The notes under the pieces were generated by a model, which saw only the letters and a list, made by a program, of their open reading frames with translations, was not told the DNA's origin and did not search any database. From assembly GCA_949948895.1 (NCBI GenBank), contig CATLHE010000001.1, positions 124,001-188,000 of the forward strand: a stretch of DNA of 64,000 nt. The letters are read 5' to 3'. A program made the translations under genes and the position numbers. The stretch's first letter is position 1. Each line of letters opens with the position of its first letter. The DNA is from an uncultured Christensenella sp. (lineage in GTDB: Bacteria; Bacillota; Clostridia; Christensenellales; Pumilibacteraceae). Below are positions 19,995 to 29,767 of this stretch, one piece after another.

Positions 19995-21932
19995 ATGAAC
20001 GAACTCGAAAAAATGCGCGCGCTTGTCGACAAGCTGAACGACCTTGCGTACAGGTATTATGTGCTCGACGAGCCGATTGTTTCCGATAAAGAATACGACG
20101 CGATTTACGACGAGCTTTGCGCTTTGGAAAAAGCGACGGGTGTAGTGCTTTCCGATTCCCCGTCCAAGCGTGTGGGCGGCGAGCCACTCAAAGAATTCGA
20201 GAGCCATACGCATATAAACAGGCTGTACAGTTTGGATAAGTGCAATAGTTTCGAGGCGCTTCGCGAGTGGTTCAATAAGCTAGTAAAAATGCTCGGTTAT
20301 GCGCCGATGTGCACGCTCGAGTATAAGCTCGACGGGCTTACGATATGCCTCACGTATCGCGACGGCGAGCTCGTTACGGGCGCGACGCGCGGCAACGGCG
20401 AGGTCGGTGAGAACGTAACGGAACAAGTAAAGACCATTCGTACCGTGCCGCTCAATATCCCGACAAAAGGCGTTATAGAGGTGCAGGGCGAGGGCATCAT
20501 GCGCATCAGTGCGCTCAATAAATACAACGAGACTGCCGCCGTACCGCTCAAAAACCCCCGAAACGGAGTGGCGGGCGCGATACGCAATCTCGACGCGCGA
20601 GAAACGGCAAAGCGCAATCTCGACGTGATTTTTTACAACGTGAACTATCTCGACGGCGATCCAGAGCTCGGTCAGCGCGAACAAATAGAGTTTCTCGATA
20701 AAAACAGATTCAAAACAGCGGTGTGCTTCGCGTCGGACGATATAGAAAAGATAATAGAGCAAATACAAAACGTAGACAGAAATGCGCTCGATTTTGCTAT
20801 CGACGGTATGGTCGTCAAAGTGGACGATTTTAAGATACGCGCCAAGCTCGGCTATACCGATAAGTTCCCGAGATGGGCTATCGCGTATAAGTTCGAGGCG
20901 GAAGAGACGACCACTGTTTTAAACGAAATAGTTTGGCAGGTCGGACGCACGGGCAAGCTTACGCCGCTCGCGCTGTTGGAACCCGTAGAGCTTTGCGGCG
21001 CGACGGTGCGCCGCGCTACGCTCAATAACTACGGAGATATCTTGCGGAAAAAAGTGACCGTAGGCTCGCGCGTGTTTATAAGGCGCAGCAACGACGTCAT
21101 TCCCGAAATACTCGGCGTGGCGGAATCCGATGAAAAAGCGACGACGCCCGATAAGCCTGCGGTATGTCCGGGGTGCGGCAGCGAACTTTATGAAGAAGGC
21201 GCGAATTTATTTTGTCCAAATTTTTATGGTTGCCGTCCGCAGGTAGTCGCGCGGCTTGTGCAGTTCTGTTCCAAGGAATGTATGGATATAGAGGGCGTGA
21301 GCGACAAGACTGCGGAGCAGCTTTACGACGTGATCAACGTGCGCTCGGCAACCGAACTGTACGAGCTTAAAGCGGAGGACTTATCCAAGCTCGAAGGTTT
21401 TAAAGTCAAAAAAATAGCCAAATTTATAGCGCAGATCGATAAATCGAAGTCGGTCAATCTCCCGCATTTTATAAACGCGCTTTGCATAGATAACGTGGGC
21501 AGAAAAACGGCGAAAGATCTTGCCGAGAATTTCGGTTCGATAGACGCACTTCGTGCGGCGACTGCGGAAGAACTAACGGCTATACCAGACATAGGCGATA
21601 TCGTCGCGCAGTCGATAGTCGAATACTTCGAACGGCACGGCGAAGTGGTTGATAAGTACAAGGCTTTGGGCATCGATCCAAAGTACGAAAAGACTACGGG
21701 CGGCATTGTGTCGGGCATAAAATTCGTGCTTACGGGTACGCTTCCCACGCTCAAACGCGACGAAGCGCGAGCCATGATAGAAGCCGCGGGCGGCATAGTC
21801 CAAAGCTCGGTATCTAAGCAGACCGATATAGTCGTAGCGGGTGAAGCGGCGGGCTCCAAGCTCGATAAAGCGAGTGCGCTGGGCATAAAAATAATAGACG
21901 AAACCGAATTAAAAAATATGTTAAACACTTGA
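19995..21932 (+). CDS. ligA: NAD-dependent DNA ligase LigA
   Basis: LigA seals nicks in replication and repair. The adenylated lysine is in EYKLDG (about residue 111). The N-terminal Ia domain (YRYYVLDEPIVSDKEYD) binds NMN; the OB fold, Cys4 zinc finger (CPGCGSELYEEG ... LFCPNFYGC), HhH repeats and a C-terminal BRCT domain (FVLTGTLPTLKRDEA) follow. 645 residues is normal. ATG at 19995 is preferred because GAGGAG is better spaced than for the ATG at 19992. Confidence 0.97.
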   Translation: MNELEKMRALVDKLNDLAYRYYVLDEPIVSDKEYDAIYDELCALEKATGVVLSDSPSKRVGGEPLKEFESHTHINRLYSLDKCNSFEALREWFNKLVKMLGYAPMCTLEYKLDGLTICLTYRDGELVTGATRGNGEVGENVTEQVKTIRTVPLNIPTKGVIEVQGEGIMRISALNKYNETAAVPLKNPRNGVAGAIRNLDARETAKRNLDVIFYNVNYLDGDPELGQREQIEFLDKNRFKTAVCFASDDIEKIIEQIQNVDRNALDFAIDGMVVKVDDFKIRAKLGYTDKFPRWAIAYKFEAEETTTVLNEIVWQVGRTGKLTPLALLEPVELCGATVRRATLNNYGDILRKKVTVGSRVFIRRSNDVIPEILGVAESDEKATTPDKPAVCPGCGSELYEEGANLFCPNFYGCRPQVVARLVQFCSKECMDIEGVSDKTAEQLYDVINVRSATELYELKAEDLSKLEGFKVKKIAKFIAQIDKSKSVNLPHFINALCIDNVGRKTAKDLAENFGSIDALRAATAEELTAIPDIGDIVAQSIVEYFERHGEVVDKYKALGIDPKYEKTTGGIVSGIKFVLTGTLPTLKRDEARAMIEAAGGIVQSSVSKQTDIVVAGEAAGSKLDKASALGIKIIDETELKNMLNT

Positions 21933-21957
21933 AATCGTCTGCGGTCTATGATATAAT
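21929..21957 (+). promoter_or_regulatory. Sigma-A type promoter of the yicC-gmk-rpoZ operon
   Basis: TTGAAA (21929-21934), 17 nt, TATAAT (21952-21957). The -35 box overlaps the ligA stop codon. Predicted transcription starts near 21964, giving a ~75-nt leader. Confidence 0.85.
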
Positions 21958-21976
21958 ATAAAAGTCGAATTATAGT

Positions 21977-22017
21977 GTTCGCGTTTTTCGCGAACGGCGA
22001 TCGAGTCCAAACGATCG
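21977..22017 (+). promoter_or_regulatory. Structured leader with two stem-loops ahead of yicC
   Basis: GTTCGCG-TTTTT-CGCGAAC (21977-21995) is a perfect 7-bp hairpin. It is followed by two CGATCG hexamers (21998-22003 and 22012-22017) that can pair across an 8-nt loop. Both lie between the predicted transcription start and the GGAGGAG ribosome site of yicC. No U-run follows, so they are not simple terminators. Confidence 0.5.
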
Positions 22018-22039
22018 GGATCGGCATGCGGAGGAGCTT

Positions 22040-22915
22040 ATGAAAAGTATGACGGGCTACGGACGCGGCGTTGCGACAAGAGACGGTCGTACCGTAAGCG
22101 TCGAACTTAAATCTGTTAACAACAGATTTTTGGACGTTTCATGCAAGCTTCCCAAATCCCTTGCTTATCTCGAAGAGACCGTTCAAAAAGGCGTAAAGCA
22201 AAAGATATCCCGCGGAAACGTAGACGTATTTTTAACTTATGAAAATCTTACCGAATCGTCCAAAAAAGTCAATATCGACAAGGCTTTGGCGGCGGAATAC
22301 GTAGCCGCGGCAAAAACGCTGAGAGCCGAGTTCCGATTGGAAGACGATTTCGACGTCACGGCGCTATTGCGTACGCCCGAAGTCGTGTCGGTGTCCGTTC
22401 CCGAAGACTCCCGCGAGGTCGTGGCGGAGCTGACTAAGCTGGCTGTCGAGCAGGCTGTCGAGCGCTTGGAAAACATGCGCAAGACGGAGGGCGACGGGAT
22501 ATACGCCGACTTGACCAAGCTTATCGGCAATCTCGAAAAACTTTTGAAGCAAGCGGTGATCCGCGCGCCGCAGGTGGTCGCGGATTACAAAAAAGGCTTG
22601 ATAGCGAGAGTAAAAGAGCTATTGGACGGATATGAGCCGGACGAGTCCAAACTGTTAAACGAAGTGGCGTTTTTTGCGGACAAAGCCGACGTCAACGAGG
22701 AAATATCGCGACTTGCTTCGCATATAGGTCAGTTCCGAGCAATATGCAAAGAAAATGCGCCGCAAGGTCGCAGGCTCGATTTCCTGTCTCAAGAAATGGT
22801 GCGCGAAGTAAACACCATGGGCAGTAAGTCAAACGACATTACGCTTACGGGTTACGTAGTCGCTATGAAAAACGAAGTGGAAAAAATCAAAGAACAAATA
22901 AGGAACGTGGAATAA
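22040..22915 (+). CDS. yicC: YicC/YloC family endoribonuclease
   Basis: The 291-residue protein begins MKSMTGYGRG and carries VELKSVNNRFLDVSCKLP, the YicC_N signature, with a C-terminal DUF1732 half (VREVNTMGSKSNDITLTGYVVAMKNEVEKI followed by REQIRNVE-type ending). E. coli YicC is reported as an RNase acting on sRNA. yicC-gmk-rpoZ is a conserved Gram-positive order. GGAGGAG precedes the ATG; the stop overlaps gmk by 1 nt. Confidence 0.95.
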   Translation: MKSMTGYGRGVATRDGRTVSVELKSVNNRFLDVSCKLPKSLAYLEETVQKGVKQKISRGNVDVFLTYENLTESSKKVNIDKALAAEYVAAAKTLRAEFRLEDDFDVTALLRTPEVVSVSVPEDSREVVAELTKLAVEQAVERLENMRKTEGDGIYADLTKLIGNLEKLLKQAVIRAPQVVADYKKGLIARVKELLDGYEPDESKLLNEVAFFADKADVNEEISRLASHIGQFRAICKENAPQGRRLDFLSQEMVREVNTMGSKSNDITLTGYVVAMKNEVEKIKEQIRNVE

Positions 22916-23517
22916 TGGACAAAGGATTACTTGTTGTCATTTCGGGACCTTCGGGTGCCGGAAAAGGAACCATCTATCGCGACGTAATAGCGCGCACGGG
23001 TATGGAGCGTTCGGTGTCTGTCACTACAAGAGCGCCGCGCCCCGGTGAGCGCGAGGGCGTAGACTATTTCTTTCGCACCGAAGAGCAGTATCAGCAAATG
23101 ATAGCCTCGGGCGAGTTTTTGGAGACCGCCGCCGTTTATAATAATTTTTACGGCACTCCCAAAGCTCCCGTGTTCGCCAACTTGGAAAACGGCAAGGACG
23201 TGTTGTTCGAAGTAGACGTTCACGGCGCGCGTTCCATAAAGCAAAAGTACCCCGACGCCGTTGCGATCTTCGTCATGACGCCTACATTCGAGGATCTCGA
23301 AAGCAGACTGCGAGGGCGCGGTACCGAGACCGAATCGAGCGTTTTGACGCGGTTATCGTCCGCAAGACACGAGCTCGGAAAGTACAATCTTTTCGATTAC
23401 ATAGTGTTCAACGATGACGTCGAGCAGGCTACGCAAGAAGTTATCGGGATCATTAATGCGGAAAAGAACCGCATGAAAAACAATTTAAACAGGGTCAAAG
23501 CCCTTCTCGAAAAATAA
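22915..23517 (+). CDS. gmk: Guanylate kinase
   Basis: Guanylate kinase (200 residues) phosphorylates GMP to GDP. The P-loop GPSGAGKG is at 11-18, followed by the GMP-binding SVTTRAPRPGEREGVDYFF and the lid region RLRGRGTETESSVLTRL. It overlaps yicC by 1 nt and is followed by rpoZ after 24 nt. Confidence 0.97.
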   Translation: MDKGLLVVISGPSGAGKGTIYRDVIARTGMERSVSVTTRAPRPGEREGVDYFFRTEEQYQQMIASGEFLETAAVYNNFYGTPKAPVFANLENGKDVLFEVDVHGARSIKQKYPDAVAIFVMTPTFEDLESRLRGRGTETESSVLTRLSSARHELGKYNLFDYIVFNDDVEQATQEVIGIINAEKNRMKNNLNRVKALLEK

Positions 23518-23541
23518 ATCAACTTTAAAAGAGGTATAAAT

Positions 23542-23739
23542 ATGTTAGTAGATCCGCCTATCGATAAGCTGGTCAACAAAGTAGGCAACAAGTACGCAGT
23601 AGTCGGGCTTTTGTCCAAGCGCGCGAGAACGCTCATGGAAAAACGTTCCGATTATCTCGAACAGCAAAATCTCAACGCCGTATCGCTCGCGGCGCAAGAA
23701 GTCGTTGACGGAAAAGTCGAGGCAGTCGAAGAGGATTGA
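23542..23739 (+). CDS. rpoZ: RNA polymerase subunit omega
   Basis: Omega (65 residues) is a chaperone for the beta' subunit. The N-terminal MLVDPPIDKLVNKVGNKYA and RARTLMEKR and the LNAVSLAAQEVVDGKV helix match the short Firmicutes form. AAAGAGG lies before the ATG. It sits in its usual place between gmk and coaBC. Confidence 0.94.
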   Translation: MLVDPPIDKLVNKVGNKYAVVGLLSKRARTLMEKRSDYLEQQNLNAVSLAAQEVVDGKVEAVEED

Positions 23740-23742
23740 TCG

Positions 23743-24930
23743 TTGGGCGAGCTTAATGGAAAAACCGTACTCGTAGGAGTGTGCGGCGGAATAGCGGCAT
23801 ACAAGACGTGCACGCTCGTGTCAAGGCTTGCGCAAAGCGGCGCGACCGTTCACGTAGTAATGACAAAGAACGCGACGGAATTCGTCGCGCCTTTGACTTT
23901 TGAGACTTTGTCGCATAACCGCGTTACGGTAGATACTTTCGATCGGGATTTTCCGTGGGAGACCGAACATGTGGCGCTCGCAAAAGCGGCGGACGTCGCC
24001 ATTGTCGCACCCGCTACGGCAAACGTTATAGCCAAGCTCGCGTGCGGGATATGCGACGATTTTCTTACGACCACGCTTCTTGCGTGCAAGTGTAAAATAC
24101 TGCTTGCGCCCGCAATGAATACCGCCATGCTCGAGAACCCCATAACCGTATCAAATATCGATAAGCTGTCCGCTCGCGGCATGCAGATGATATACGGCGG
24201 CGATGGGTATTTGGCATGCGGCGATCGCGGCGGCGGACGCATGGCTGAGCCCGACGCGCTTTATGCGGCGGTGTCGTCCGTGTTTGATACGGAAAGAGAC
24301 TATGCAGGTAAGACCGTATTGGTAACTTCGGGCGCGACGAGGACTCCGATAGACCCCGTCAGGTTTTTGACAAACCGTTCGAGCGGCAAAATGGGCTACG
24401 CCATAGCAAAAGCCGCTTTCGAGCGCGGCGCGAACGTTATCTATATAAAAGGCATAACTACCGTAGCGCAGGAGATACCTGCGGCATGGAGGACTGTGTC
24501 GGTCGAAACCACGTCGGAGCTTTTGGAAGCCGTAAAAGCCGAATTGGAGCATGCCGACGCCGCTATCATGGCGGCTGCGCCGTGCGATTACGATATTGCA
24601 CCAGCCGAGCAAAAGATAAAGACCAAAACGGTAAAGCTCGATTTTAAAAAAGCGCCCGATTGCGCGGCGTGGGTCGGCGCGCATAAAAAAGATAAAAAGC
24701 TCGTTATTTTTGCCGCCGAGACTACCGACGGCGAGACAAACGCCAAGAACAAGCTGATAGCTAAAAATGCGGATATGGCGGTACTGAACGACGTTACTGC
24801 GGTCGGCGCGGGGTTCGACGTAGATACGAATATCGCCACGCTCATAACGAGTTCGGGCGCGGAACGGCTTGAACTTATGAGTAAAAGCGCCCTTGCCGAC
24901 GTTATTTTGGACAGACTGAAAGATTTATGA
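23743..24930 (+). CDS. coaBC: Bifunctional phosphopantothenoylcysteine decarboxylase / phosphopantothenate-cysteine ligase
   Basis: CoaBC (395 residues) performs two steps of CoA synthesis. The N-terminal flavoprotein half (CoaC) shows GVCGGIAAYKTCTLVSRL, the catalytic histidine region ETEHVALAKAADV and PAMNTAML; the C-terminal CoaB half shows VLVTSGATRTPIDPVRFLTN and IMAAAPCDYD. The apparent start is TTG at 23743, 9 nt after AGAGG. It overlaps priA by 4 nt. Confidence 0.95.
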   Translation: MGELNGKTVLVGVCGGIAAYKTCTLVSRLAQSGATVHVVMTKNATEFVAPLTFETLSHNRVTVDTFDRDFPWETEHVALAKAADVAIVAPATANVIAKLACGICDDFLTTTLLACKCKILLAPAMNTAMLENPITVSNIDKLSARGMQMIYGGDGYLACGDRGGGRMAEPDALYAAVSSVFDTERDYAGKTVLVTSGATRTPIDPVRFLTNRSSGKMGYAIAKAAFERGANVIYIKGITTVAQEIPAAWRTVSVETTSELLEAVKAELEHADAAIMAAAPCDYDIAPAEQKIKTKTVKLDFKKAPDCAAWVGAHKKDKKLVIFAAETTDGETNAKNKLIAKNADMAVLNDVTAVGAGFDVDTNIATLITSSGAERLELMSKSALADVILDRLKDL

Positions 24931-27125
24931 TCGCAAAAGTCATAGTAGACATTTCCGCGAGCGACGTCGATCGCGTGTTCGATTACAACACGATCGACGG
25001 TGTGGAAAAAGGCTCGCGGGTGAACGTGCCGTTCGGCAATCGCGACATAGAAGGTTATGTTATCGATTTTGCCGAAACCACGGATGTGCCGCCCGAAAAG
25101 CTAAAGAGTATTTCGGGCGTTATTGACGATAGACCGATCATATCGGAAGAACAGTTAAAACTTTGCGACTATATGACGGCGCGTTTTCACCTGCGCAAGG
25201 TGGACGTTTTGCGCCTGTTGTTGCCGTCAAAAATGCGCGGCGGAAGGATCAAGTCGCTTGAAAAAAATATCGTATATATTTCTCCCGAATATATAGACGA
25301 AGACGTTACGCTTTTTATAAAAAAGTCGGCGGCTTCGCAAATGAGCGTTTACGAATACGTGCGCGAGGTCGAAAGCGCCGAGCAGAGCTACCTCAACGCC
25401 AATTATTCCGCCGCCGCCGTGCGCAATCTCATTAACCGCGGCGTGTTTTGCGTAAGGAAAGAAACGGTTCTCAGAAAGCCTTACGCCGGCGTAGTGCAAA
25501 AAGACGACGCGGTCACGCTTACCGACGCGCAAAATTCGGCGGTGCAAGCGATAATGACCAACGACCGCCCGACGCTGCTATTCGGCGTAACTGGCAGCGG
25601 CAAGACCGAAGTGTATCTGGACTGCATACGCAAAACATTGGAGCGCGGAAAGACCGCCGTCATGCTTGTGCCAGAGATTTCGCTCACGCCGCAGGTAATG
25701 CGCGTGTTCAGATCGAGGTTCGGCGACGAGGTTGCGCTGTTGCATTCGGGCTTGAGCGACGGCGAGCGGTACGACGAGTGGCGACGGTTATTGAGGGGCG
25801 AGGCGCACGTGGCGGTCGGAGCGCGTTCGGCGATATTCGCGCCGCTCACCGATATAGGGCTTATCATAATCGACGAAGAGCACGACGGGTCGTATGTTTC
25901 CGAATCCAACCCGAGATACGTGACGCGCGAGGTCGCGCTGTTTAGAGCGTCATATTACGGCGCAAAGGTCGTTATGGGTTCTGCGACGCCGTCGATGGAA
26001 AGCTATCGATGCGCGGTCACTGGCGAGTATGCTATAGCTAAACTTCCAGAGCGAATAAACAAAAGGCAAATGCCGGAAATAGAGATAGTCAACATGTGCA
26101 ACGAGGTCTCTTACGGCAATTCCGGCATGTTTTCCGCCAAGCTTGTAAACGCGCTCGACGAATGTTTGAAAGCGGGCAATCAAGCGATCTTGTTTTTGAA
26201 CCGTCGCGGGTACAGTTCATACGTTATGTGCAAAAAGTGCGGGTATGTGGCTAAGTGCGAAGACTGCGACGTGTCGCTCGTTTACCACAAGGAAGAAGAC
26301 GTATTAAAGTGCCATTACTGTCAGCGCAGATATAAAAACTTGGACGTTTGTCCCGAGTGTAAGAGCTCGCATATCCGTCAAGGCTTTATGGGTACGGAGC
26401 GTATTGCGGAAGCCGTTAAAGCTCTGTTCCCGTCCGCGCGCGTCATTCGCATGGATAACGATACGACAAGGACGAAAGACGCGCACCTGAGACTTTTGGG
26501 CGAGTTTGCAAACGGCAATGCCGATATCTTGGTCGGTACACAAATGGTGGCGAAAGGACACGATTTTTCCAACGTGACGTTGGTCGGCATAGTCGATGCG
26601 GACATGAGCTTGCACTTTTCCGATTACCGCGCGGTGGAGCGCACTTTTCAGCTTATCACGCAGGTAGCGGGGCGCGCGGGACGCGAAAGTAAAGCGGGAC
26701 GCGTGATATTGCAAACGTATTCGCCGTCGCATTATGTTTACCGTTATGCAAAAGAATACGATTACGTAGGGTTTTACGAAAAAGAAATAAACCTTTTGCA
26801 AACGACCAAGTTTCCGCCGTTTTCGGTGATTTTGAGAATACTCATAAGCAGCGAAAACGAGGGAATGGCGCTCGACGCTACGCAAGAGGCTACTATATCA
26901 GTGCGCGAGATAGCGGCATGCAATCCCGAGGCGTTTATATATCTCAACGCGATGCGCGCGCCAAAAAAGCGCATACAGTCAAAGTACCGAATGCAGGTAC
27001 TTATGCGAATAGCGCCCGCGCGCGACGATATAATTTCTTTGGTATACAAAGTAGCGGACAATGTGATAGCGCACTATCCGCATGTAACGTGTTTTACGGA
27101 AATCAATCCCAACGATTTAAGTTAG
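24927..27125 (+). CDS. priA: Primosomal protein N' (PriA replication-restart helicase)
   Basis: PriA (732 residues) reloads the replisome at stalled forks. N-terminal 3'BD, then helicase motifs Walker A GVTGSGKTE (220-228) and DEEHD (316-320), then the zinc-binding insert with paired cysteines (CKKCGYVAKCEDC, CHYC, CPEC), and motif VI QVAGRAGRE. It begins within the coaBC stop (ATGA) and is followed by def after 9 nt, the conserved coaBC-priA-def-fmt order. Confidence 0.97.
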   Translation: MIAKVIVDISASDVDRVFDYNTIDGVEKGSRVNVPFGNRDIEGYVIDFAETTDVPPEKLKSISGVIDDRPIISEEQLKLCDYMTARFHLRKVDVLRLLLPSKMRGGRIKSLEKNIVYISPEYIDEDVTLFIKKSAASQMSVYEYVREVESAEQSYLNANYSAAAVRNLINRGVFCVRKETVLRKPYAGVVQKDDAVTLTDAQNSAVQAIMTNDRPTLLFGVTGSGKTEVYLDCIRKTLERGKTAVMLVPEISLTPQVMRVFRSRFGDEVALLHSGLSDGERYDEWRRLLRGEAHVAVGARSAIFAPLTDIGLIIIDEEHDGSYVSESNPRYVTREVALFRASYYGAKVVMGSATPSMESYRCAVTGEYAIAKLPERINKRQMPEIEIVNMCNEVSYGNSGMFSAKLVNALDECLKAGNQAILFLNRRGYSSYVMCKKCGYVAKCEDCDVSLVYHKEEDVLKCHYCQRRYKNLDVCPECKSSHIRQGFMGTERIAEAVKALFPSARVIRMDNDTTRTKDAHLRLLGEFANGNADILVGTQMVAKGHDFSNVTLVGIVDADMSLHFSDYRAVERTFQLITQVAGRAGRESKAGRVILQTYSPSHYVYRYAKEYDYVGFYEKEINLLQTTKFPPFSVILRILISSENEGMALDATQEATISVREIAACNPEAFIYLNAMRAPKKRIQSKYRMQVLMRIAPARDDIISLVYKVADNVIAHYPHVTCFTEINPNDLS

Positions 27126-27134
27126 AGGTGTAAT

Positions 27135-27593
27135 ATGGCAAGAAGAAACATTTATCAAGTAGGCGACAGCACGCTCCGCGAAGTCAGTAAGCCCGTAACG
27201 GAGTTTGACGACAAGCTCGCGCTTCTCATAGACGATATGCGAGACACGCTCATCTATGCGGACGGAGCGGGGCTTGCCGCGCCGCAAGTGGGCGTATTAA
27301 AGCGAGTGTTTGTCGCAACGTTCGACGGCGGACGCACCATTATCGAGGCTGTCAATCCCAAGATAGTCAAGGCTAAGGGTAAGCGCGTCGCGCCAGAGGG
27401 GTGTCTGTCCATTCCCAATATCAACGAGAAAGTAGAACGCCCGCGCCACGTGACGGTAGAAGCATTCGACCGCCACGGCAATCCGATAGTGCTTAAAGGC
27501 AACAACTTCGAAGCGGCGTGTTTCTGTCACGAGATTGACCATCTCGATGGCGTGCTTTTCACGGACAAGTCAATTAAAAACGGTAAGGCATAG
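27135..27593 (+). CDS. def: Peptide deformylase
   Basis: Peptide deformylase (152 residues) removes the formyl group from nascent N-terminal methionine. All three metal-site motifs are present: GAGLAAPQ (44-51), EGCLS (88-92) and HEIDH (132-136). AGAGG lies before the ATG. It is 1 nt from fmt, which makes the formylated initiator tRNA. Confidence 0.98.
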   Translation: MARRNIYQVGDSTLREVSKPVTEFDDKLALLIDDMRDTLIYADGAGLAAPQVGVLKRVFVATFDGGRTIIEAVNPKIVKAKGKRVAPEGCLSIPNINEKVERPRHVTVEAFDRHGNPIVLKGNNFEAACFCHEIDHLDGVLFTDKSIKNGKA

Positions 27594-27594
27594 C

Positions 27595-28518
27595 ATGAAG
27601 ATATTATTTATGGGTACGCCCGAGTTTGCCGTACCGAGCCTAAAAGCGCTTGTTGCTTCACGCGAACACGAAGTGGTAGGCGTTGTAACTCAGCCCGACC
27701 GAGCGGTAAAGCGCGGTAAGACCGAGCCGAGCGCCGTCAAACTCGCGGCGGAAAAACTCGGTATCCCCGTGTTTCAGCCGCAAAAGATACGCGACGAAAT
27801 ACAGACGGTCTCGGCGTTCGGCGCAGATATAGGCGTTACCGCGGCGTTCGGACAGATACTAACTGCAGAAGTTTTGAATGCGTTCCCGCGCGGCGTAATA
27901 AACGTGCACGCGTCGCTGTTGCCCAAATACCGCGGTGCTTCTCCGATAAACGCCGCCATAGCAAACGGCGAGACCGAAACGGGCGTGACAATAATGCAGA
28001 CCGCGCTCGGGCTCGATACGGGCGATATTCTTTCCGTAGCGGCGACCGAGATAGCAAAGACCGAAACGGCGGGAGAGCTTACCGCGAGGCTTTCGGAAAT
28101 CGGCGCGGCGTTGCTTGTAAAAACGCTCGATAACTTCGACTCGATCACGCCGATAAAGCAAGACGAGACTAGAGCTACAAAGTGCAGGACAATTAAAAAA
28201 GACGAGCTTTTTATCGATTTTTCGTCGAGCGCCCAAAAAGCAGTCGATCATATCCGCTCGCTGTCCCCGTCGCCTTGCGCGAGAACAGTGATAGGCGGCG
28301 AGACTTACAAAGTGTATGGGGCCGCGGTTGAGCAACACGACGGCGAAAAGGGCGTATGCGGCGAGATCTTGCGTTGCGACAGTAAGCTCGTTATTGCTTG
28401 CGGCGACGGCGCGTTGAGTATTTTGCGGTTGCAAGCGCCGGGGAAACGCGCGCTCGATATTGCCGAGTTTTTGCGCGGCAAAAAATTCGCGGTAGGTACG
28501 ATCTGTGGAAAAGAATAA
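27595..28518 (+). CDS. fmt: Methionyl-tRNA formyltransferase
   Basis: Fmt (307 residues) formylates Met-tRNAi using 10-formyl-THF. The start MKILFMGTPEFAVPSL is typical, as are VTAAFGQIL, NVHASLLPKYRGASPINAAI and the C-terminal OB-like domain. The ATG at 27595 is chosen over the longer in-frame extension lying inside def. It overlaps rsmB by 14 nt. Confidence 0.97.
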   Translation: MKILFMGTPEFAVPSLKALVASREHEVVGVVTQPDRAVKRGKTEPSAVKLAAEKLGIPVFQPQKIRDEIQTVSAFGADIGVTAAFGQILTAEVLNAFPRGVINVHASLLPKYRGASPINAAIANGETETGVTIMQTALGLDTGDILSVAATEIAKTETAGELTARLSEIGAALLVKTLDNFDSITPIKQDETRATKCRTIKKDELFIDFSSSAQKAVDHIRSLSPSPCARTVIGGETYKVYGAAVEQHDGEKGVCGEILRCDSKLVIACGDGALSILRLQAPGKRALDIAEFLRGKKFAVGTICGKE

Positions 28519-29767
28519 AAGACGCATAAATACGGAAGCTGCGGCGTATGCGGACAAGCTTATCGACCGCGCTGTATACGACGCATTGTTCGATGTTTTC
28601 GTAAACGGCGCGTTTTGTGCGCGCGCGCTCACGGCAGCTCTTAAAACTTTGCGCGACGAACGCTCTCATGCGTTTGTAACGAGCGCATTTTACGGTGTGC
28701 TGGATAAAAACGTGCGACTCGATAAAGTCATAGCATGTCTATGCGATAAGCCTCCGCAAAAAGCGGCGGCGGTCGTGCTTAAAATCGGATTGTTTTACGT
28801 GGGCTATGCGAATATGCCGCCCTATGCCGCGGTCAATCGCACGGTGGAACTGTCCAAAACCGTAGGCGGCGTGTTCAGCGGGTTTATCAATGCCGTGCTT
28901 AAAAAATCGATAGGCTTTCAGCCGACTTATAAAAGCGAGCTCGAGCGCTTTTCTTACGAATACAGCACGCCCGAATGGCTGTGCAAAACGCTTATAAGCG
29001 ATTATTCGGAGATACGCGCGGCGGCTATACTCGGCGCGGAGATACCCGATAAAACGCATATACGCCCCGTAAAAGGCAAGATCGGACTCGAAGATCTATG
29101 TAAAACGGTTGGCGGAGAAAGGTCGGAATACGGATGTTATTGCGACAGAGCCGCTATGGACCGGCTTGCCGCGGGGAGTTATGCCGTACAGTCGCTGTCG
29201 TCCGTAAAAGCGGTGAGAACGTACGTCGACGGTATCGACGGCGGCAAAGTGTTGGATCTTTGCGCGGCGCCCGGCGGCAAAGCCGTTTACGTTAGCGAGC
29301 TCGGTAAGTTCGACGTGACGGCTTGCGACGTGTATCCGCACAAAATAGACCTTATGCGCGGGTATGCGAAAAAACTCGGGGCAAAGATAAAAACGGTGCT
29401 TAACGACGCGACTGTAAAAAACACCGATTTTATCGACGGATTCGACTTGGTTATTGCCGACTGTCCTTGCAGCGGCACGGGCACGCTCAAATCCAAGCCG
29501 GATATCATGCTCAGGCGCAAGCCATCCGATATAGCCGAACTCAACCGCTTGCAGACGAAAATATTGGACAATGCCGCCGTGTATTGCAAGCGCGGCGGTG
29601 TGCTTTGTTATTCCACGTGTTCGGTTCTCAAAAGCGAGAACGAGCGCATATCGAAGGCTTTTTTGCAAGCGCATAAAAACTATACGATGATGGACGAGCG
29701 CACGCTTTTGCCCGATACTGATAAATGCGACGGGTTTTACATAGCAAGATTCAAACGGGAGCAGTAA
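28505..29767 (+). CDS. rsmB: 16S rRNA (cytosine967-C5)-methyltransferase RsmB
   Basis: RsmB/Sun (420 residues) methylates C967 of 16S rRNA. An N-terminal NusB-like helical domain (about 1-140) is followed by a Rossmann fold: VLDLCAAPGGKAVYVSE, the catalytic cysteine motifs ADCPCSGTGTL and LCYSTCSVLKSENE. The start is GTG at 28505, inside fmt. Its TAA overlaps the rlmN ATG by 1 nt. Confidence 0.95.
   Translation: MEKNKRRINTEAAAYADKLIDRAVYDALFDVFVNGAFCARALTAALKTLRDERSHAFVTSAFYGVLDKNVRLDKVIACLCDKPPQKAAAVVLKIGLFYVGYANMPPYAAVNRTVELSKTVGGVFSGFINAVLKKSIGFQPTYKSELERFSYEYSTPEWLCKTLISDYSEIRAAAILGAEIPDKTHIRPVKGKIGLEDLCKTVGGERSEYGCYCDRAAMDRLAAGSYAVQSLSSVKAVRTYVDGIDGGKVLDLCAAPGGKAVYVSELGKFDVTACDVYPHKIDLMRGYAKKLGAKIKTVLNDATVKNTDFIDGFDLVIADCPCSGTGTLKSKPDIMLRRKPSDIAELNRLQTKILDNAAVYCKRGGVLCYSTCSVLKSENERISKAFLQAHKNYTMMDERTLLPDTDKCDGFYIARFKREQ

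Noticed and set aside
27535-27594. N-terminal extension of fmt inside def
   Set aside because: It overlaps the conserved end of def, and MKILFMGTPEF is the standard Fmt start.
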